33,599 nt of DNA, taken from positions 1-33,599 of the forward strand of contig JAUVHU010000022.1 of the NCBI GenBank assembly GCA_030593145.1, in the 5' to 3' direction. The stretch comes from Desulfobacteraceae bacterium (GTDB lineage Bacteria; Desulfobacterota; Desulfobacteria; Desulfobacterales; ETH-SRB1). The notes under the pieces are model-generated. The model searched no databases. It was not told the origin of the DNA and worked only from the letters and a program-made list of their open reading frames with translations. Position numbers and translations under genes: made by a program. Below, piece by piece: positions 1 through 7,655 of this stretch (position 1 is the stretch's first letter; each line of letters opens with the position of its first letter).

Positions 1-20
1 CTTATACATCTTGCTTGTCC

Positions 21-99
21 TTTTGCTTGTTTTCTGTGTTCCGTCAAGGCTTACATAACTCGTTATGCGCGCCTTAACGCGCCTTGAAAACAAACAAAA
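21..99. repeat. Palindromic intergenic element (E5)
   Basis: An imperfect palindrome. The outer arms are TTTTGCTTGTTTTC (21-34) and GAAAACAAACAAAA (86-99), which match inverted at 13 of 14 positions. A perfect inner hairpin CATAAC-TC-GTTATG lies at 54-67, flanked by AAGGC/GCCTT. Its design (outer arms, central hairpin, no ORF) is like the other palindromes in the window. It lies about 107 bp upstream of the FapA-CheX gene. The remaining 100-206 holds only the gene's leader, with a weak hairpin at 132-152. Confidence 0.55.
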
Positions 100-206
100 T
101 TACGGCGCAATCTGTACAACTTATTTATACTTGCCTCCTAAGAGGAATGGCAGGTGTTTAGATTACACTATTTGGTCCTTTTTATTAGCAATATTTAAAA
201 GGTATT

Positions 207-2132
207 ATGGTAGAAGATCAATCAAAATTCGAGCTGCGTATTACCGATGACGACATGGCGGTTATGCTCTACTGTACTATATCAGAGGCTAATTCCAATG
301 AGATTGTGGCCAGTATCAAGCAAGAGCTCGAAGCTGCCGGCATAACTTCCGTTCCACGTGAGGAAGAACTGGAAACACTCCTGCGCTGCGCAATAAAAAG
401 CGGTGCTACTCGTATAAGTGAAATGCCTGTCGTTGAAGGCAGACCATCGGTTCCACCGATTGACGGGACTATCAAATGGGCCGGCGATTTTTTCGATGAA
501 GGGTCCATGGTCGATGAAAAATCGGCAAATGGAGACCATATGCTCCAGACGGTACGATCGATAGTCGAAAAGGACCAGCTTCTGGCATGCGTCACACTCT
601 CAAAGGAAGGTCAGGAGGGCTGTGATGTATTTGGAAAACCGATTGCGGTGCGTCAACCAAAATCTGCTGAGATACACACAGGGTCGGATATCAAAGTCCA
701 GAAAGAAAATGATAGGGTGAACTATTTCGCGACCGCAAGGGGTCGGATTAAGTGGGTTTCAGGGGTGCTTGTTGTTAACAGAGAAAAAACAATATCTGGG
801 AATGTGGGTACAGCAAGCCGCCACCTGAATTGTCCGGGACCGCTCGTGATTGAGGGAGATGTTCTGGCGGGCGCAAAAATCACCGCAGGTGATACTGTCG
901 AGATTAAAGGAGCCGTGGAGTCGGCAATTATTCGTGTGGGTGGAAATCTAATCGTAGGTAAGGGTATAGCCGGCGGTGAAGACCTAAGAATCAAGGTCGA
1001 GGGTGGTATCAAGACGACCTATATCCTGGGGGGGTACATTGAATCCCTGGGAGATATTGTGGTCAAGAATGAGATCATACAGTCCACGCTCAAGACACAA
1101 GGTGCGGTGGTCATTTCGGATGGGCGACTGGCTGGAGGGAGTGTAACCGCGCTTGGTGGTATTGTTGTGGGAGAGGCGGGTAATGATGAGTATGTAAATA
1201 CAGAACTTGTTGTTGCCGAGGACTATTTGCTTCCGGCTAAAATAGCAGCCAGGGAAGAGGAACTCGCGTCTTTTCAAGCAAAGGTGGAGCAAATACACAA
1301 GTTGTTAGATCCGATGATGATCGAACTTGCGCTACATGAACGTGAAGCTGCCGCAAAAAAGCTTTTAGAGGCTGAAGCCGCTGTTGAAAAAGTGAAAGCA
1401 GAAATACAAAAAATCAAAGCTGATTCTCACGTTCGCGCAAAGCCGCACATATTGATCAAGAGATTGCTATATCCTGGGACAACTTTATGTATCGCAGGCA
1501 ACAAGGGGCAGGCAAACAAGGCGACGGGGCCGCTGGAAGTCGTTCTGTCCGGCAAAAAGGTTGTGCTGAGGAAAGTGAAAGAGGTGTCTCGCGCGATCCC
1601 CAAGAAGCGGAATAATGAAAATAGTTGCGTTGCAAATAGTGAAATAGGGCAAAACCAGGAAATGAAGACAGGGCATATAAATCTTTTTATAGAAAGTGTC
1701 CAAAACCTGTTTTTATCCATGCTGGGTTGCAAGGCGAACCCCGGGAAGGCTGGGATCGCTGATGGTGTGGGAAATTCAGAGGGCATTACAGCCCTTATTG
1801 GTTTAAGCGGACCGATTCGAGGTAATGTTGCGCTCACTTTTCCAGAGAAAACGGTGCTTAATGTTATTAATCGTATGCTCGGTTCCAAGATGCGGGTCGT
1901 TGATGAACTTGTGACCGATAGTGTTGCGGAGCTGGTGAATATAGTTGCCGGCGGAGCTAAAAAAAAGTTGTCTTCAGCCGACGGTCCTCCGGTTGATCTG
2001 GGCCTTCCGACAGTGTTAAGTGGCAATGGCTATGTTGTTCAGTATCCTTCAAAGTCGATATGGTTTGAGGTCCCCTTTACAAGTGATCTGGGTTCGTTTA
2101 CACTCCAGGTTACTTTTGAATCGCAAAAGTGA
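207..2132 (+). CDS. FapA/DUF342-type protein fused to a CheX-like phosphatase domain
   Basis: A 641-aa protein with three parts. Residues about 1-340 resemble the DUF342/FapA family: an N-terminal domain, then a Gly/Val/Ile-rich stretch (about 190-330) typical of the polymer-like beta-helix. Residues about 345-405 are charged and Ala/Glu/Lys-rich, probably a coiled coil. Residues about 486-641 resemble CheX/CheC. The phosphatase signature ExxN with a following Gly is visible in AELVNIVAGG (E575, N578, G582), the residues that in CheX/CheC/FliY insert into the CheY active site. The ATG has an AAAGG ribosome site 5 nt upstream. A CheY-like receiver follows 153 bp downstream in the same direction, so the CheX part probably dephosphorylates that or another receiver. 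FapA proteins are linked to flagella and polar localisation in other bacteria; the role here is inferred. The domain fusion is the notable point. Confidence 0.82.
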   Translation: MVEDQSKFELRITDDDMAVMLYCTISEANSNEIVASIKQELEAAGITSVPREEELETLLRCAIKSGATRISEMPVVEGRPSVPPIDGTIKWAGDFFDEGSMVDEKSANGDHMLQTVRSIVEKDQLLACVTLSKEGQEGCDVFGKPIAVRQPKSAEIHTGSDIKVQKENDRVNYFATARGRIKWVSGVLVVNREKTISGNVGTASRHLNCPGPLVIEGDVLAGAKITAGDTVEIKGAVESAIIRVGGNLIVGKGIAGGEDLRIKVEGGIKTTYILGGYIESLGDIVVKNEIIQSTLKTQGAVVISDGRLAGGSVTALGGIVVGEAGNDEYVNTELVVAEDYLLPAKIAAREEELASFQAKVEQIHKLLDPMMIELALHEREAAAKKLLEAEAAVEKVKAEIQKIKADSHVRAKPHILIKRLLYPGTTLCIAGNKGQANKATGPLEVVLSGKKVVLRKVKEVSRAIPKKRNNENSCVANSEIGQNQEMKTGHINLFIESVQNLFLSMLGCKANPGKAGIADGVGNSEGITALIGLSGPIRGNVALTFPEKTVLNVINRMLGSKMRVVDELVTDSVAELVNIVAGGAKKKLSSADGPPVDLGLPTVLSGNGYVVQYPSKSIWFEVPFTSDLGSFTLQVTFESQK

Positions 2133-2285
2133 GCGTATTCCACGTCCACCTGAGGCTTGCCGAAGGCGAATGTGGTTAGCAAGCGAATCAAATAATGACA
2201 AATTTTCTTACAGTCGAAGCCCGCTGGGCAGGACTGTAGGGGGTTTCAACCTGGTAAAAACGAGTATTAAGAAAGGTGGTAATCC
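2133..2285 (+). other. Structured intergenic leader before the CheY-like gene
   Basis: This 153-bp gap holds two inverted repeats. One is GCTTGC (2155-2160) with GCAAGC (2179-2184). The other is a nested hairpin: TACAGTC (2209-2215) pairs with GACTGTA (2232-2238), enclosing GCCC-GCT-GGGC. No T run follows, so it is not a standard terminator. It could shape mRNA stability or relative translation of the two genes. The receiver gene has a GGTGG-like site just before its ATG. Confidence 0.4.
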
Positions 2286-2648
2286 ATGAAAGTTCTGGTA
2301 GCTGACGATTCAGCGTTAATGCGTCATGTCCTTGTCAAGACCCTGAATGAGGGTGGTGTACAAACTGTCGTGCAGGCCATGGACGGAGCAATGGCTGTAG
2401 AAAAAGTCGCGGAAGAGAATCCGGACTTGGTACTAATGGACTGGATCATGCCCAACATGAGCGGGCTTGAGGCTGTGAAAGAGATTCGCGCAAGCGGAAA
2501 CAATGTTCCTATCATTATGTGCACAACCGAAGGCGAGCGGAATCGCATTATCGACGCGATTAAAGCAGGTGCAAACGATTTCGTTGTCAAGCCGTTTGAA
2601 CCTGAGACCATAATGGCAAAGATTAAAGAAACCTTGGCAAAAGTTTGA
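2286..2648 (+). CDS. CheY-like single-domain response regulator
   Basis: A 120-aa protein that is only a receiver domain, with no output domain. Visible landmarks are the acidic pair D7/D8, the phosphoacceptor D52 in LVLMDWIMPNMSG, the switch Thr region T80/T81 (IIMCTTEG), the aromatic F99 and the conserved K102 of the KPF motif. This is the usual CheY length and layout. It follows the FapA-CheX fusion on the same strand, so it is a natural substrate for that phosphatase domain; that pairing is inferred. No histidine kinase is encoded in the window. A strong hairpin follows directly. Confidence 0.93.
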   Translation: MKVLVADDSALMRHVLVKTLNEGGVQTVVQAMDGAMAVEKVAEENPDLVLMDWIMPNMSGLEAVKEIRASGNNVPIIMCTTEGERNRIIDAIKAGANDFVVKPFEPETIMAKIKETLAKV

Positions 2649-2653
2649 AGTAC

Positions 2654-2683
2654 TTCTCAGTCCCGATTTATTGGGACTGAGAA
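2654..2683 (+). terminator. Probable terminator after the CheY-like gene
   Basis: A perfect 11-bp stem TTCTCAGTCCC / GGGACTGAGAA with an 8-nt loop starts 6 nt after the stop codon. The following sequence is only moderately T-rich (TGCGTTTGCTTT), so termination may be partial. Nothing else supportable was seen in 2684-2835 apart from a weak AGGG...CCCT hairpin with a T run near 2800. Confidence 0.7.
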
Positions 2684-2835
2684 TGCGTTTGCTTTCGCGG
2701 TTCAAAGTAGCCGGTTACAGAAATAGATCTTGCATATCCCATTTTCACCTATGTGAAGTAGCTTCTAAAACGAGAAGAGAGGGGAGTTTCAGTCTGCCCT
2801 GTTTTTTTATATTTTTCGTGGTTTGGAAAATCGCA

Positions 2836-2869
2836 ACAAAAAAGGGTCTGCAAAGCATTGCAGACCCTT
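2836..2869 (-). terminator. Intrinsic terminator of the tRNA-Gly/tRNA-Cys unit
   Basis: A 12-bp perfect stem (2842-2853 with 2858-2869; GGGTCTGC core) has a 4-nt loop. On the minus strand it is followed by TTTTTTGTTG, the classical hairpin-plus-U-tract form. It lies about 55 bp past the end of tRNA-Cys, so it ends that transcript. It could also stop leftover + strand transcription from the CheY-like gene. Confidence 0.85.
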
Positions 2870-2924
2870 ATATTGTTGTGTGAGTTTGATACTTAATGCC
2901 TATACCGGCAATAAATAATAAATA

Positions 2925-2999
2925 TGGAGGCGGCAATCAGATTCGAACTGATGAATAGCGGTTTTGCAGACCGCTGCCTTACCACTTGGCTATGCCGCC
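2925..2999 (-). tRNA. tRNA-Cys (GCA)
   Basis: On the minus strand the sequence folds as a tRNA. The acceptor stem is GGCGGCA/TGCCGCC, and the anticodon arm is GCGGT-CTGCAAA-ACCGC with anticodon GCA. The T loop is TTCGAAT. The discriminator is T and the CCA end is encoded (2925-2927). It is 18 bp downstream of tRNA-Gly, in the same transcript. Confidence 0.96.
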
Positions 3000-3017
3000 C
3001 AAAAAAATGGACAAAAA

Positions 3018-3092
3018 TGGAGCGGGAAACGGGATTTGAACCCGCGACTTCGACCTTGGCAAGGTCGCACTCTACCACTGAGTTATTCCCGC
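3018..3092 (-). tRNA. tRNA-Gly (GCC)
   Basis: On the minus strand the acceptor stem is GCGGGAA/TTCCCGC and the anticodon arm is CGACC-TTGCCAA-GGTCG, giving anticodon GCC. The T loop is TTTGAAT and the CCA end is encoded (3018-3020). It is the first gene of a two-tRNA unit with its own near-consensus promoter at 3117-3146. Confidence 0.96.
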
Positions 3093-3095
3093 TCA

Positions 3096-3110
3096 GAGAC
3101 CTTTGAAAAA
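3096..3110. repeat. Solo end of the E1 repeat (GAGACCTTTGAAAAA)
   Basis: These 15 bp are identical to the left end of the 142-bp palindrome at 5364-5505. They also match, on the opposite strand, the solo arm at 18047-18085. They lie between the tRNA promoter and the first base of tRNA-Gly, so they would be part of the transcribed leader. No second arm is visible here. Confidence 0.5.
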
Positions 3111-3116
3111 ATTATA

Positions 3117-3146
3117 ATTCTAAAATATATATTCTGATTCTGTCAA
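3117..3146 (-). promoter_or_regulatory. Sigma-70-type promoter of the tRNA unit
   Basis: On the minus strand a perfect -35 TTGACA (3141-3146) and an 18-bp spacer precede a -10 TAGAAT (3117-3122), with TATAAT directly after it as an alternative. Transcription would start about 15-20 nt before tRNA-Gly. It lies in the gap after pgsA, so the tRNAs need not depend on the upstream operon. Confidence 0.75.
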
Positions 3147-3159
3147 TATAAAAATCAGA

Positions 3160-3726
3160 TTAAATCTTAAGAAGTTTTTTGAACTTTATAAAATAATCCA
3201 CACCAGACCATATTGTCAAAACAAGAGCTCCCCACAAAAATACGGTTCCGATTCCATGAAAATTGATGCCGAAATATGGATAATGAAATAATAAAGGTAT
3301 TATGGCTGCAATCTGAAACCCTGTTTTGTATTTTCCAAGGGTTGAAGAGGCAATTTTATTTCTATTTTCAACAACAAAATTACGCAGACCTGTAACAGCA
3401 AGCTCTCTGCCTATTATGATGCAAATCATCCATGCAGGCACCCAGCCATGAGAAGCCAGCATAATAAAAGTAGAAGAAACTAACAGCTTGTCGGCAACCG
3501 GATCCATGATTATTCCGAAATCGGATACAAGTCCCCGGCGTCTCGCAAGATAGCCATCCAGATAATCGGTAATTGCGGCAGCGCTGAACAGCAGGGCAGC
3601 AATAAATGTGCAAAACCTGTTTGGAAACATCAACAACAGGACAATGCCTGGTATTGCCGCTATGCGGTATAGAGTCAACATGTTTGGATGACCCAACAAA
3701 TTTTTTATTTTGTCTTTAGTGAACAT
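3160..3726 (-). CDS. pgsA: CDP-diacylglycerol-glycerol-3-phosphate 3-phosphatidyltransferase
   Basis: A 188-aa integral membrane protein that makes phosphatidylglycerol phosphate from CDP-diacylglycerol and glycerol-3-phosphate, the committed step to phosphatidylglycerol and cardiolipin. The CDP-alcohol phosphotransferase signature is complete: DYLDGYLARRRGLVSDFG followed by IIMDPVAD, matching Dx2DGx2ARx8Gx3Dx3D. Several hydrophobic helices follow (ITAAL-type segments, then IAAIIPLLF and FLWGALVLTIW). Length is normal for PgsA. The gene lies 181 bp downstream of the aldolase gene, with an inverted phrase repeat between them, and may be the last protein gene of the arg-dap-folK run. A CDP-alcohol transferase of other specificity is less likely given length and N terminus. 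Confidence 0.93.
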   Translation of the reverse strand: MFTKDKIKNLLGHPNMLTLYRIAAIPGIVLLLMFPNRFCTFIAALLFSAAAITDYLDGYLARRRGLVSDFGIIMDPVADKLLVSSTFIMLASHGWVPAWMICIIIGRELAVTGLRNFVVENRNKIASSTLGKYKTGFQIAAIIPLLFHYPYFGINFHGIGTVFLWGALVLTIWSGVDYFIKFKKLLKI

Positions 3727-3745
3727 TATATTTAATTCTAAAATG

Positions 3746-3893
3746 AGCGATTAGCCATTAGCTTTTAGGCTATTAGTCAAACTATATCAAGATGTTATTA
3801 AATAATAACATTTACCCAATGGGTGAAGATCGAATCGCTGGTAACTACCCAAAATAATAAAAGCTAACCGCTAATTGCTAAGAGCTAATCGCT
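3746..3893. repeat. Inverted heptamer repeat element (NNTTAGC phrase)
   Basis: The left arm on the + strand reads GATTAGC, CATTAGC, TTTTAGG in consecutive 7-nt units (3749-3769). The right arm read on the - strand gives GATTAGC, TCTTAGC, AATTAGC, GGTTAGC, TTTTATT (3890 down to 3856). The ends AGCGATTAGC and GCTAATCGCT are perfectly inverted. The spacer (about 80 bp) holds a small hairpin (TGTTATTAAATAATAACA) and no ORF. The element fills the pgsA-aldolase gap. Confidence 0.75.
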
Positions 3894-3907
3894 TAACGTA
3901 GTTTATA

Positions 3908-4552
3908 TTATTTCTTTGTCTTTTCCCAGTCGGCAAGAAATGCTTTCAGGCCTTTATCGGTCATAGGATGAGCAGCAAATTTTGCAAGCACATTAAAGGG
4001 TATGGTGGCGATGTCCGCGCCGATCAAGGCTGCATCAAGGACATGAAGCGGGTGGCGTACGCTTGCCACAATGATTTCTGTGTCAAATGCATAATTGCTG
4101 TAAATTTCAACAATTTGTTCAATAAGAAGCATACCTTCACTGGCCAGGTCATCAAGACGGCCGATAAACGGGCTAACATATGTAGCTCCGGCTTTAGCCG
4201 CCATAAGAGCCTGAAGGGGTGAAAATACAAGGGTTACATTTGTTTTGATTCCTTCGCTCGAAAGTTTGTGGGTTGCCTTTATCCCGTCAATCGTCATGGG
4301 TATCTTTACGACAATATTATCATTGATAGTTGCCAGATGACGCGCCTCTTTGACCATGCCTTCGGTATCAAGACTGATAACTTCGGCGCTTATGGGGCCA
4401 TCAACTATTTCACAAATTTCTTTGATTATTTCTTCAAAATCACGCCCTTCTTTTGCAATAAGGCTGGGATTAGTTGTAACGCCGTCAACCATTCCCATGT
4501 TGTGGGCTTCCTTTATTTCGTCAATATTAGCTGTGTCTATGAAAAATTTCAT
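3908..4552 (-). CDS. fsa: Transaldolase / fructose-6-phosphate aldolase family protein
   Basis: A 214-aa protein, the size of the small transaldolase type 3/FSA subfamily rather than the roughly 315-aa classical TalB. Family features are [16 protein letters not shown] at the N terminus, [13 protein letters not shown], the Schiff-base lysine K83 in NIVVKIPMT, and [32 protein letters not shown]. It should catalyse aldol transfer or cleavage on fructose-6-phosphate or sedoheptulose-7-phosphate. Sequence alone does not separate the two activities, so the symbol is tentative. The ATG has a strong GGAGG site 7 nt upstream. It lies 47 bp below the PP0621-like gene. Confidence 0.9.
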   Translation of the reverse strand: MKFFIDTANIDEIKEAHNMGMVDGVTTNPSLIAKEGRDFEEIIKEICEIVDGPISAEVISLDTEGMVKEARHLATINDNIVVKIPMTIDGIKATHKLSSEGIKTNVTLVFSPLQALMAAKAGATYVSPFIGRLDDLASEGMLLIEQIVEIYSNYAFDTEIIVASVRHPLHVLDAALIGADIATIPFNVLAKFAAHPMTDKGLKAFLADWEKTKK

Positions 4553-4599
4553 CTATCAATATCCTCCTGGAAAACTTTTTTATTATATTCAAAAATCGC

Positions 4600-4863
4600 T
4601 CAATTTAGATCCGAACGTGATGCAATAAATTTGTCCCTGCATTCTGTGCTGCAAAAAAACAGATCACTTCCATCAACTTTCAGATGCACACCATTTCTCT
4701 TTGGGAAATATACATTGCAATAAGGATCCTTAACCATCTCATCGTCAATCTCATTGGCAGCTTTGCCTGAAACAGGTCTTTGTGATGGCTGACCTGGAAG
4801 CATCCAGGACTTCAGCACCCTGTAACCCAAATATATAACTGCTAATAATATTAATAATCGCAT
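4600..4863 (-). CDS. Small membrane-anchored PP0621-like protein with Cys motif
   Basis: An 87-aa protein. Residues about 2-20 form one hydrophobic N-terminal helix, followed by a short Pro/Gln/Ser linker. The C-terminal part reads MVKDPYCNVYFPKRNG, then LFFCSTECRDKF. The arrangement of one Cys (DPYC) and a later CxxxC is like YHS/TRASH-type metal-binding modules and the PP0621 family; metal binding is inferred. Its ATG lies inside the 3' end of folK (13-bp overlap), so the two are probably translationally coupled. Function unknown. Confidence 0.8.
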   Translation of the reverse strand: MRLLILLAVIYLGYRVLKSWMLPGQPSQRPVSGKAANEIDDEMVKDPYCNVYFPKRNGVHLKVDGSDLFFCSTECRDKFIASRSDLN

Positions 4864-5360
4864 TTATATTGAATCAGCCTTTGCCCTTTATCGTCAAGGT
4901 TATCTAATAAAGATTGCATATCCATTTTTAAAACAGGATGCACAATCGTTGGATCTATATCACAAAAAGGTTTTAATACAAAGCGTCTTTTGTGCATCTT
5001 TGGATGTGGGATTATAAGTTCAGATAAATTTATTATTATATCATCATACATAATTATATCAAGATCAAGAATCCTCGGCCCAAATCTTATTGAATCATTA
5101 ATTCTTCCCGCGTCTTGTTGGATTGACTTAAGCCTGCTTAAAAGCTGAAAAGGATCAAGTATGGTTTCAATCTTTACAACAGCGTTAACAAACCAATCCT
5201 GGTCTTTGTAGTCAACCGGCTCAGTTATATAAAATGGTGATTTATCCTTTAAGGTTGATATTCCGGATTCGGTCAGAGCAGTTATGCCGTTTTGACAGTT
5301 CTCAAGTCTGTTTCCTATGTTGGAACCTGCGGAAATATATGCAATGTGCTGGTTAGTCAC
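4851..5360 (-). CDS. folK: 2-amino-4-hydroxy-6-hydroxymethyldihydropteridine diphosphokinase
   Basis: A 169-aa enzyme that transfers pyrophosphate from ATP to 6-hydroxymethyl-7,8-dihydropterin in folate synthesis. HPPK motifs are present in order: AYISAGSNIGNR near the N terminus, DWFVNAVVKIET, the signature FGPRILDLDIIMYDD (about residues 90-106), and LIIPHPKMHKRRFVL. Length is typical. The start is GTG at 5358-5360. Its best ribosome site, AAAGG, lies inside the terminal repeat of palindrome E1, 7 nt upstream. FolB and FolP are not in the window. It overlaps the next gene by 13 bp. Confidence 0.95.
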   Translation of the reverse strand: MTNQHIAYISAGSNIGNRLENCQNGITALTESGISTLKDKSPFYITEPVDYKDQDWFVNAVVKIETILDPFQLLSRLKSIQQDAGRINDSIRFGPRILDLDIIMYDDIIINLSELIIPHPKMHKRRFVLKPFCDIDPTIVHPVLKMDMQSLLDNLDDKGQRLIQYKCDY

Positions 5361-5363
5361 CTT

Positions 5364-5505
5364 GAGACCTTTGAAAAATGCTCAATTTTGTTCGAGTACA
5401 AGGAAGGCGAAAATTTCAACCACAGGAATATATTGAATATTTCGAGGATTAAAATTTGAGCCTGACACAGTAATCGGGCAAAAGGGGGTGTTTTGCAAAG
5501 GTCTC
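5364..5505. repeat. 142-bp palindromic element E1
   Basis: The terminal inverted repeats are GAGACCTTTG (5364-5373) and CAAAGGTCTC (5496-5505), with A-rich sequence just inside both. At the centre, AATAT-ATTGA-ATATT (5427-5441) is flanked by CACAGG and TTCGAGGATT. The element exactly fills the folK-dapL gap: 3 bp separate it from the dapL stop and 3 bp from the folK start. It contains no ORF. The same left end occurs at 3096-3110, and a 39-bp arm (36 of 39 identical) at 18047-18085. Confidence 0.8.
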
Positions 5506-5508
5506 ATT

Positions 5509-6678
5509 TTAAAAACCAATGGAACTAATCCTTTCAATAACCTCTTTCAGCCTTTCCTTCCCAACTGTTAAAGCCATTCTTACATAACCCTCACCTGCCG
5601 CACCAAATCCATTGCCGGGTGTTACTACAATACCTCCCTTTGTTAACAGGTGGGTAGCAAATTCTGAGGAAGTATATCCTGCCGGTGTTTCAATCCAGAC
5701 ATAAAATGTTGCCTTTGGCTTTTCAAATGAAAGCCCAAGTCCGGCAAGTCCTTCAGCAAGGATATCGAGACGCTCAGCATATTCTTTGTTCATGGCTTTT
5801 ACGCATGCTTGATCTCCTTCAAGAGCTGTTATTCCCGCAATCTGTATTGCCTGAAAAGCTCCGGAATCGATATTGCTTTTTACCTGGCCAAGGGCCTGAA
5901 TAACTTCTGCCCTGCCAACCGCAAATCCTATACGCCAGCCTGTCATATTATATGTTTTTGAAAGGGAATGGAACTCTATTCCAACTGTCTTTGCGTCCTT
6001 GGTTTCAAGAAAACTTATTGGGCTGTATCCATCAAAAGCCATCTCTGTATAAGCTGCGTCATGGCAGATAATAATATTGTGCAATTTTGCAAACGAGACT
6101 ACTTCCTGAAAAAAACCTTTGGTTGCAACGGCTGATGTCGGATTATTGGGATAGTTAATAAACATCATTTTTGCCTTGTTGGCTATTTCATCAGGTATGG
6201 CGCCAAGATCCGGCAGGAAATTATTTTCCTTCAACAGGTTCATAAAATATGTCTCACCGCCGGCAAATTTTACACCAATATCATAGACCGGATATCCCGG
6301 ACTTGATACAAGCGCCACATCACCTGGATTGATAAAGGCAAGTGGGATATGAGCTATCCCTTCCTTGGAGCCTATCAGGGTTACAACCTCATTTGAGGAA
6401 TCAAGATCAACATTAAATCTGCGTTTGTACCACCGGGCCACAGCACCATTAAAATCATCCATTCCCGAATATGAAGGATATTTATGATTTGCAGGATCTG
6501 ATGCAGCCTGTTTTAATGCGTCAATTATATGCTGCGGTGTAGGCATGTCAGGATCGCCCACTCCAAGGTCAATAATATCAACGCCCTGCTTTTCAACCTC
6601 TTCCTTCTGCCTGTCTATTTCCTTGAACAGGTAAGGCGGCAGGTTCTTTAATCGGTCGGATTTTTCAATTTTGATCAT
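5509..6678 (-). CDS. dapL: LL-diaminopimelate aminotransferase
   Basis: A 389-aa PLP enzyme of aminotransferase class I/II. It makes LL-diaminopimelate directly from tetrahydrodipicolinate and glutamate, bypassing the DapD/ArgD-DapC/DapE acyl route. Diagnostic stretches are [15 protein letters not shown] near residue 40, NYPNNPTSA (175-183), D207 in CHDAAY, the PLP lysine K241 in [12 protein letters not shown], and the phosphate-binding R249. It overlaps dapF by 4 bp (ATGA), as expected for consecutive pathway steps. Its stop is 3 bp from repeat E1. A general aspartate aminotransferase is the alternative, but the N-terminal motifs and the dapF-lysA context favour DapL. Confidence 0.95.
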   Translation of the reverse strand: MIKIEKSDRLKNLPPYLFKEIDRQKEEVEKQGVDIIDLGVGDPDMPTPQHIIDALKQAASDPANHKYPSYSGMDDFNGAVARWYKRRFNVDLDSSNEVVTLIGSKEGIAHIPLAFINPGDVALVSSPGYPVYDIGVKFAGGETYFMNLLKENNFLPDLGAIPDEIANKAKMMFINYPNNPTSAVATKGFFQEVVSFAKLHNIIICHDAAYTEMAFDGYSPISFLETKDAKTVGIEFHSLSKTYNMTGWRIGFAVGRAEVIQALGQVKSNIDSGAFQAIQIAGITALEGDQACVKAMNKEYAERLDILAEGLAGLGLSFEKPKATFYVWIETPAGYTSSEFATHLLTKGGIVVTPGNGFGAAGEGYVRMALTVGKERLKEVIERISSIGF

Positions 6679-7508
6679 AAACTATACTCCCAGGCATCTT
6701 CACAAAGCTTGCCCTTGTAGATGATTCGAGCATCCCCTTCAAGATAAACATCAGAACATTTGCCATTGTTTTCTTTATAATAAACATAAAGACTTTCCTT
6801 GCTCTTTGTAATTACCCTTACAGGTGATTTTGCCCCGAATTTGAATGCAGTAACAATAGCGGCAGCCACAGCGCCTGTGCCGCAGGCTAAGGTTTCATCT
6901 TCGACTCCACGTTCATAGGTGCGGATGGAAATTGTGTTATCTTTATTTTGACATATGAAATTTACATTTGTTCCTGCAGGAGCAAATGTGTCGTGAAAAC
7001 GGATTTCCCTGCCAAGCTTAACAACATCAACATTGTTTAAGCTGTCCATAACTATAACCACATGGGGAACACCTGTATTTATGCTGCTTATTTTTAAAGC
7101 GCCATTTTCCAGATCAAGCAAATAATCTGTCTTAAGCTCAGCCGGCTCCGGTATATTGATTTTTACCATGTCATTTGAAACTTCTGCTGAAATAATTCCC
7201 GCATCTGTTTCAAAGGACATCTTTGAGCCGGCAATTCTGTTTAAATATGCAAAACGTGCAGCACACCTTGCGCCGTTTCCGCACATTTCGGCAGTATTTC
7301 CATCGGCATTAAAAAACCGCCACCTGAAATCAACAGAATCAGACTCTTCAATAAGTATAAACCCGTCAGCGCCCACCGACATTTTTCTGCGGCAGACCTT
7401 GGCGATAAAATTATGCAAATCATTTTCGTTAACAACTTTATTTCTATTATCAATAATAATAAAGTCGTTACCGCTTCCGCTCATTTTGTAGAAAGTAATT
7501 TCTTTCAT
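6675..7508 (-). CDS. dapF: Diaminopimelate epimerase
   Basis: A 277-aa enzyme that interconverts LL- and meso-diaminopimelate by a two-base, cofactor-free mechanism. Both catalytic cysteines are visible: C76 in [12 protein letters not shown] and C209 in [12 protein letters not shown]. The N terminus [15 protein letters not shown] is typical. Length is normal. The stop codon overlaps the dapL start (ATGA). The upstream gap to lysA (7509-7655) contains an inverted CACGAA-type repeat. Confidence 0.97.
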   Translation of the reverse strand: MKEITFYKMSGSGNDFIIIDNRNKVVNENDLHNFIAKVCRRKMSVGADGFILIEESDSVDFRWRFFNADGNTAEMCGNGARCAARFAYLNRIAGSKMSFETDAGIISAEVSNDMVKINIPEPAELKTDYLLDLENGALKISSINTGVPHVVIVMDSLNNVDVVKLGREIRFHDTFAPAGTNVNFICQNKDNTISIRTYERGVEDETLACGTGAVAAAIVTAFKFGAKSPVRVITKSKESLYVYYKENNGKCSDVYLEGDARIIYKGKLCEDAWEYSL

Positions 7509-7565
7509 TAATATATATAGTCACAAATTGTGTTTTTAAATCAGTTGAAATTGCAAAAAATCAAA

Positions 7566-7633
7566 CCACGAAGATCACGAAAAAGCACTAAGGTTGAAGT
7601 TGAAGAACGATTTTCTCTTCGTGTTCTTCGTGG
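7566..7633. repeat. Inverted CACGAAGA-type repeat between lysA and dapF
   Basis: The arms CCACGAAGATCACGAA (7566-7581) and TTCGTGTTCTTCGTGG (7618-7633) are inverted, matching at 15 of 16 positions across a 36-nt spacer. The right arm and its flank (7618-7643) recur at 26610-26635 with one mismatch in 26 bp. No T run directly follows on the minus strand, so a terminator role is not supported. Confidence 0.7.
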
Positions 7634-7655
7634 TGAAAAAACAGGCTCTTTTGCT

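Noticed and set aside
65-250. A 61-codon + strand ORF before the FapA-CheX gene
   Set aside because: It crosses the E5 palindrome, has no ribosome site, resembles no family and overlaps the real start of the FapA-CheX gene.
2020-2289. An 89-codon ORF overlapping the end of FapA-CheX and the gap before the receiver gene
   Set aside because: It lies in another frame of the CheX domain and the structured gap, and its composition is not protein-like.
2924-3106. A 60-codon + strand ORF and a 61-codon - strand ORF across the tRNA region
   Set aside because: They are translations of tRNA-Cys and tRNA-Gly; the peptide with RETGFEPATSTLARSHS is a well-known false ORF from tRNA-Gly.
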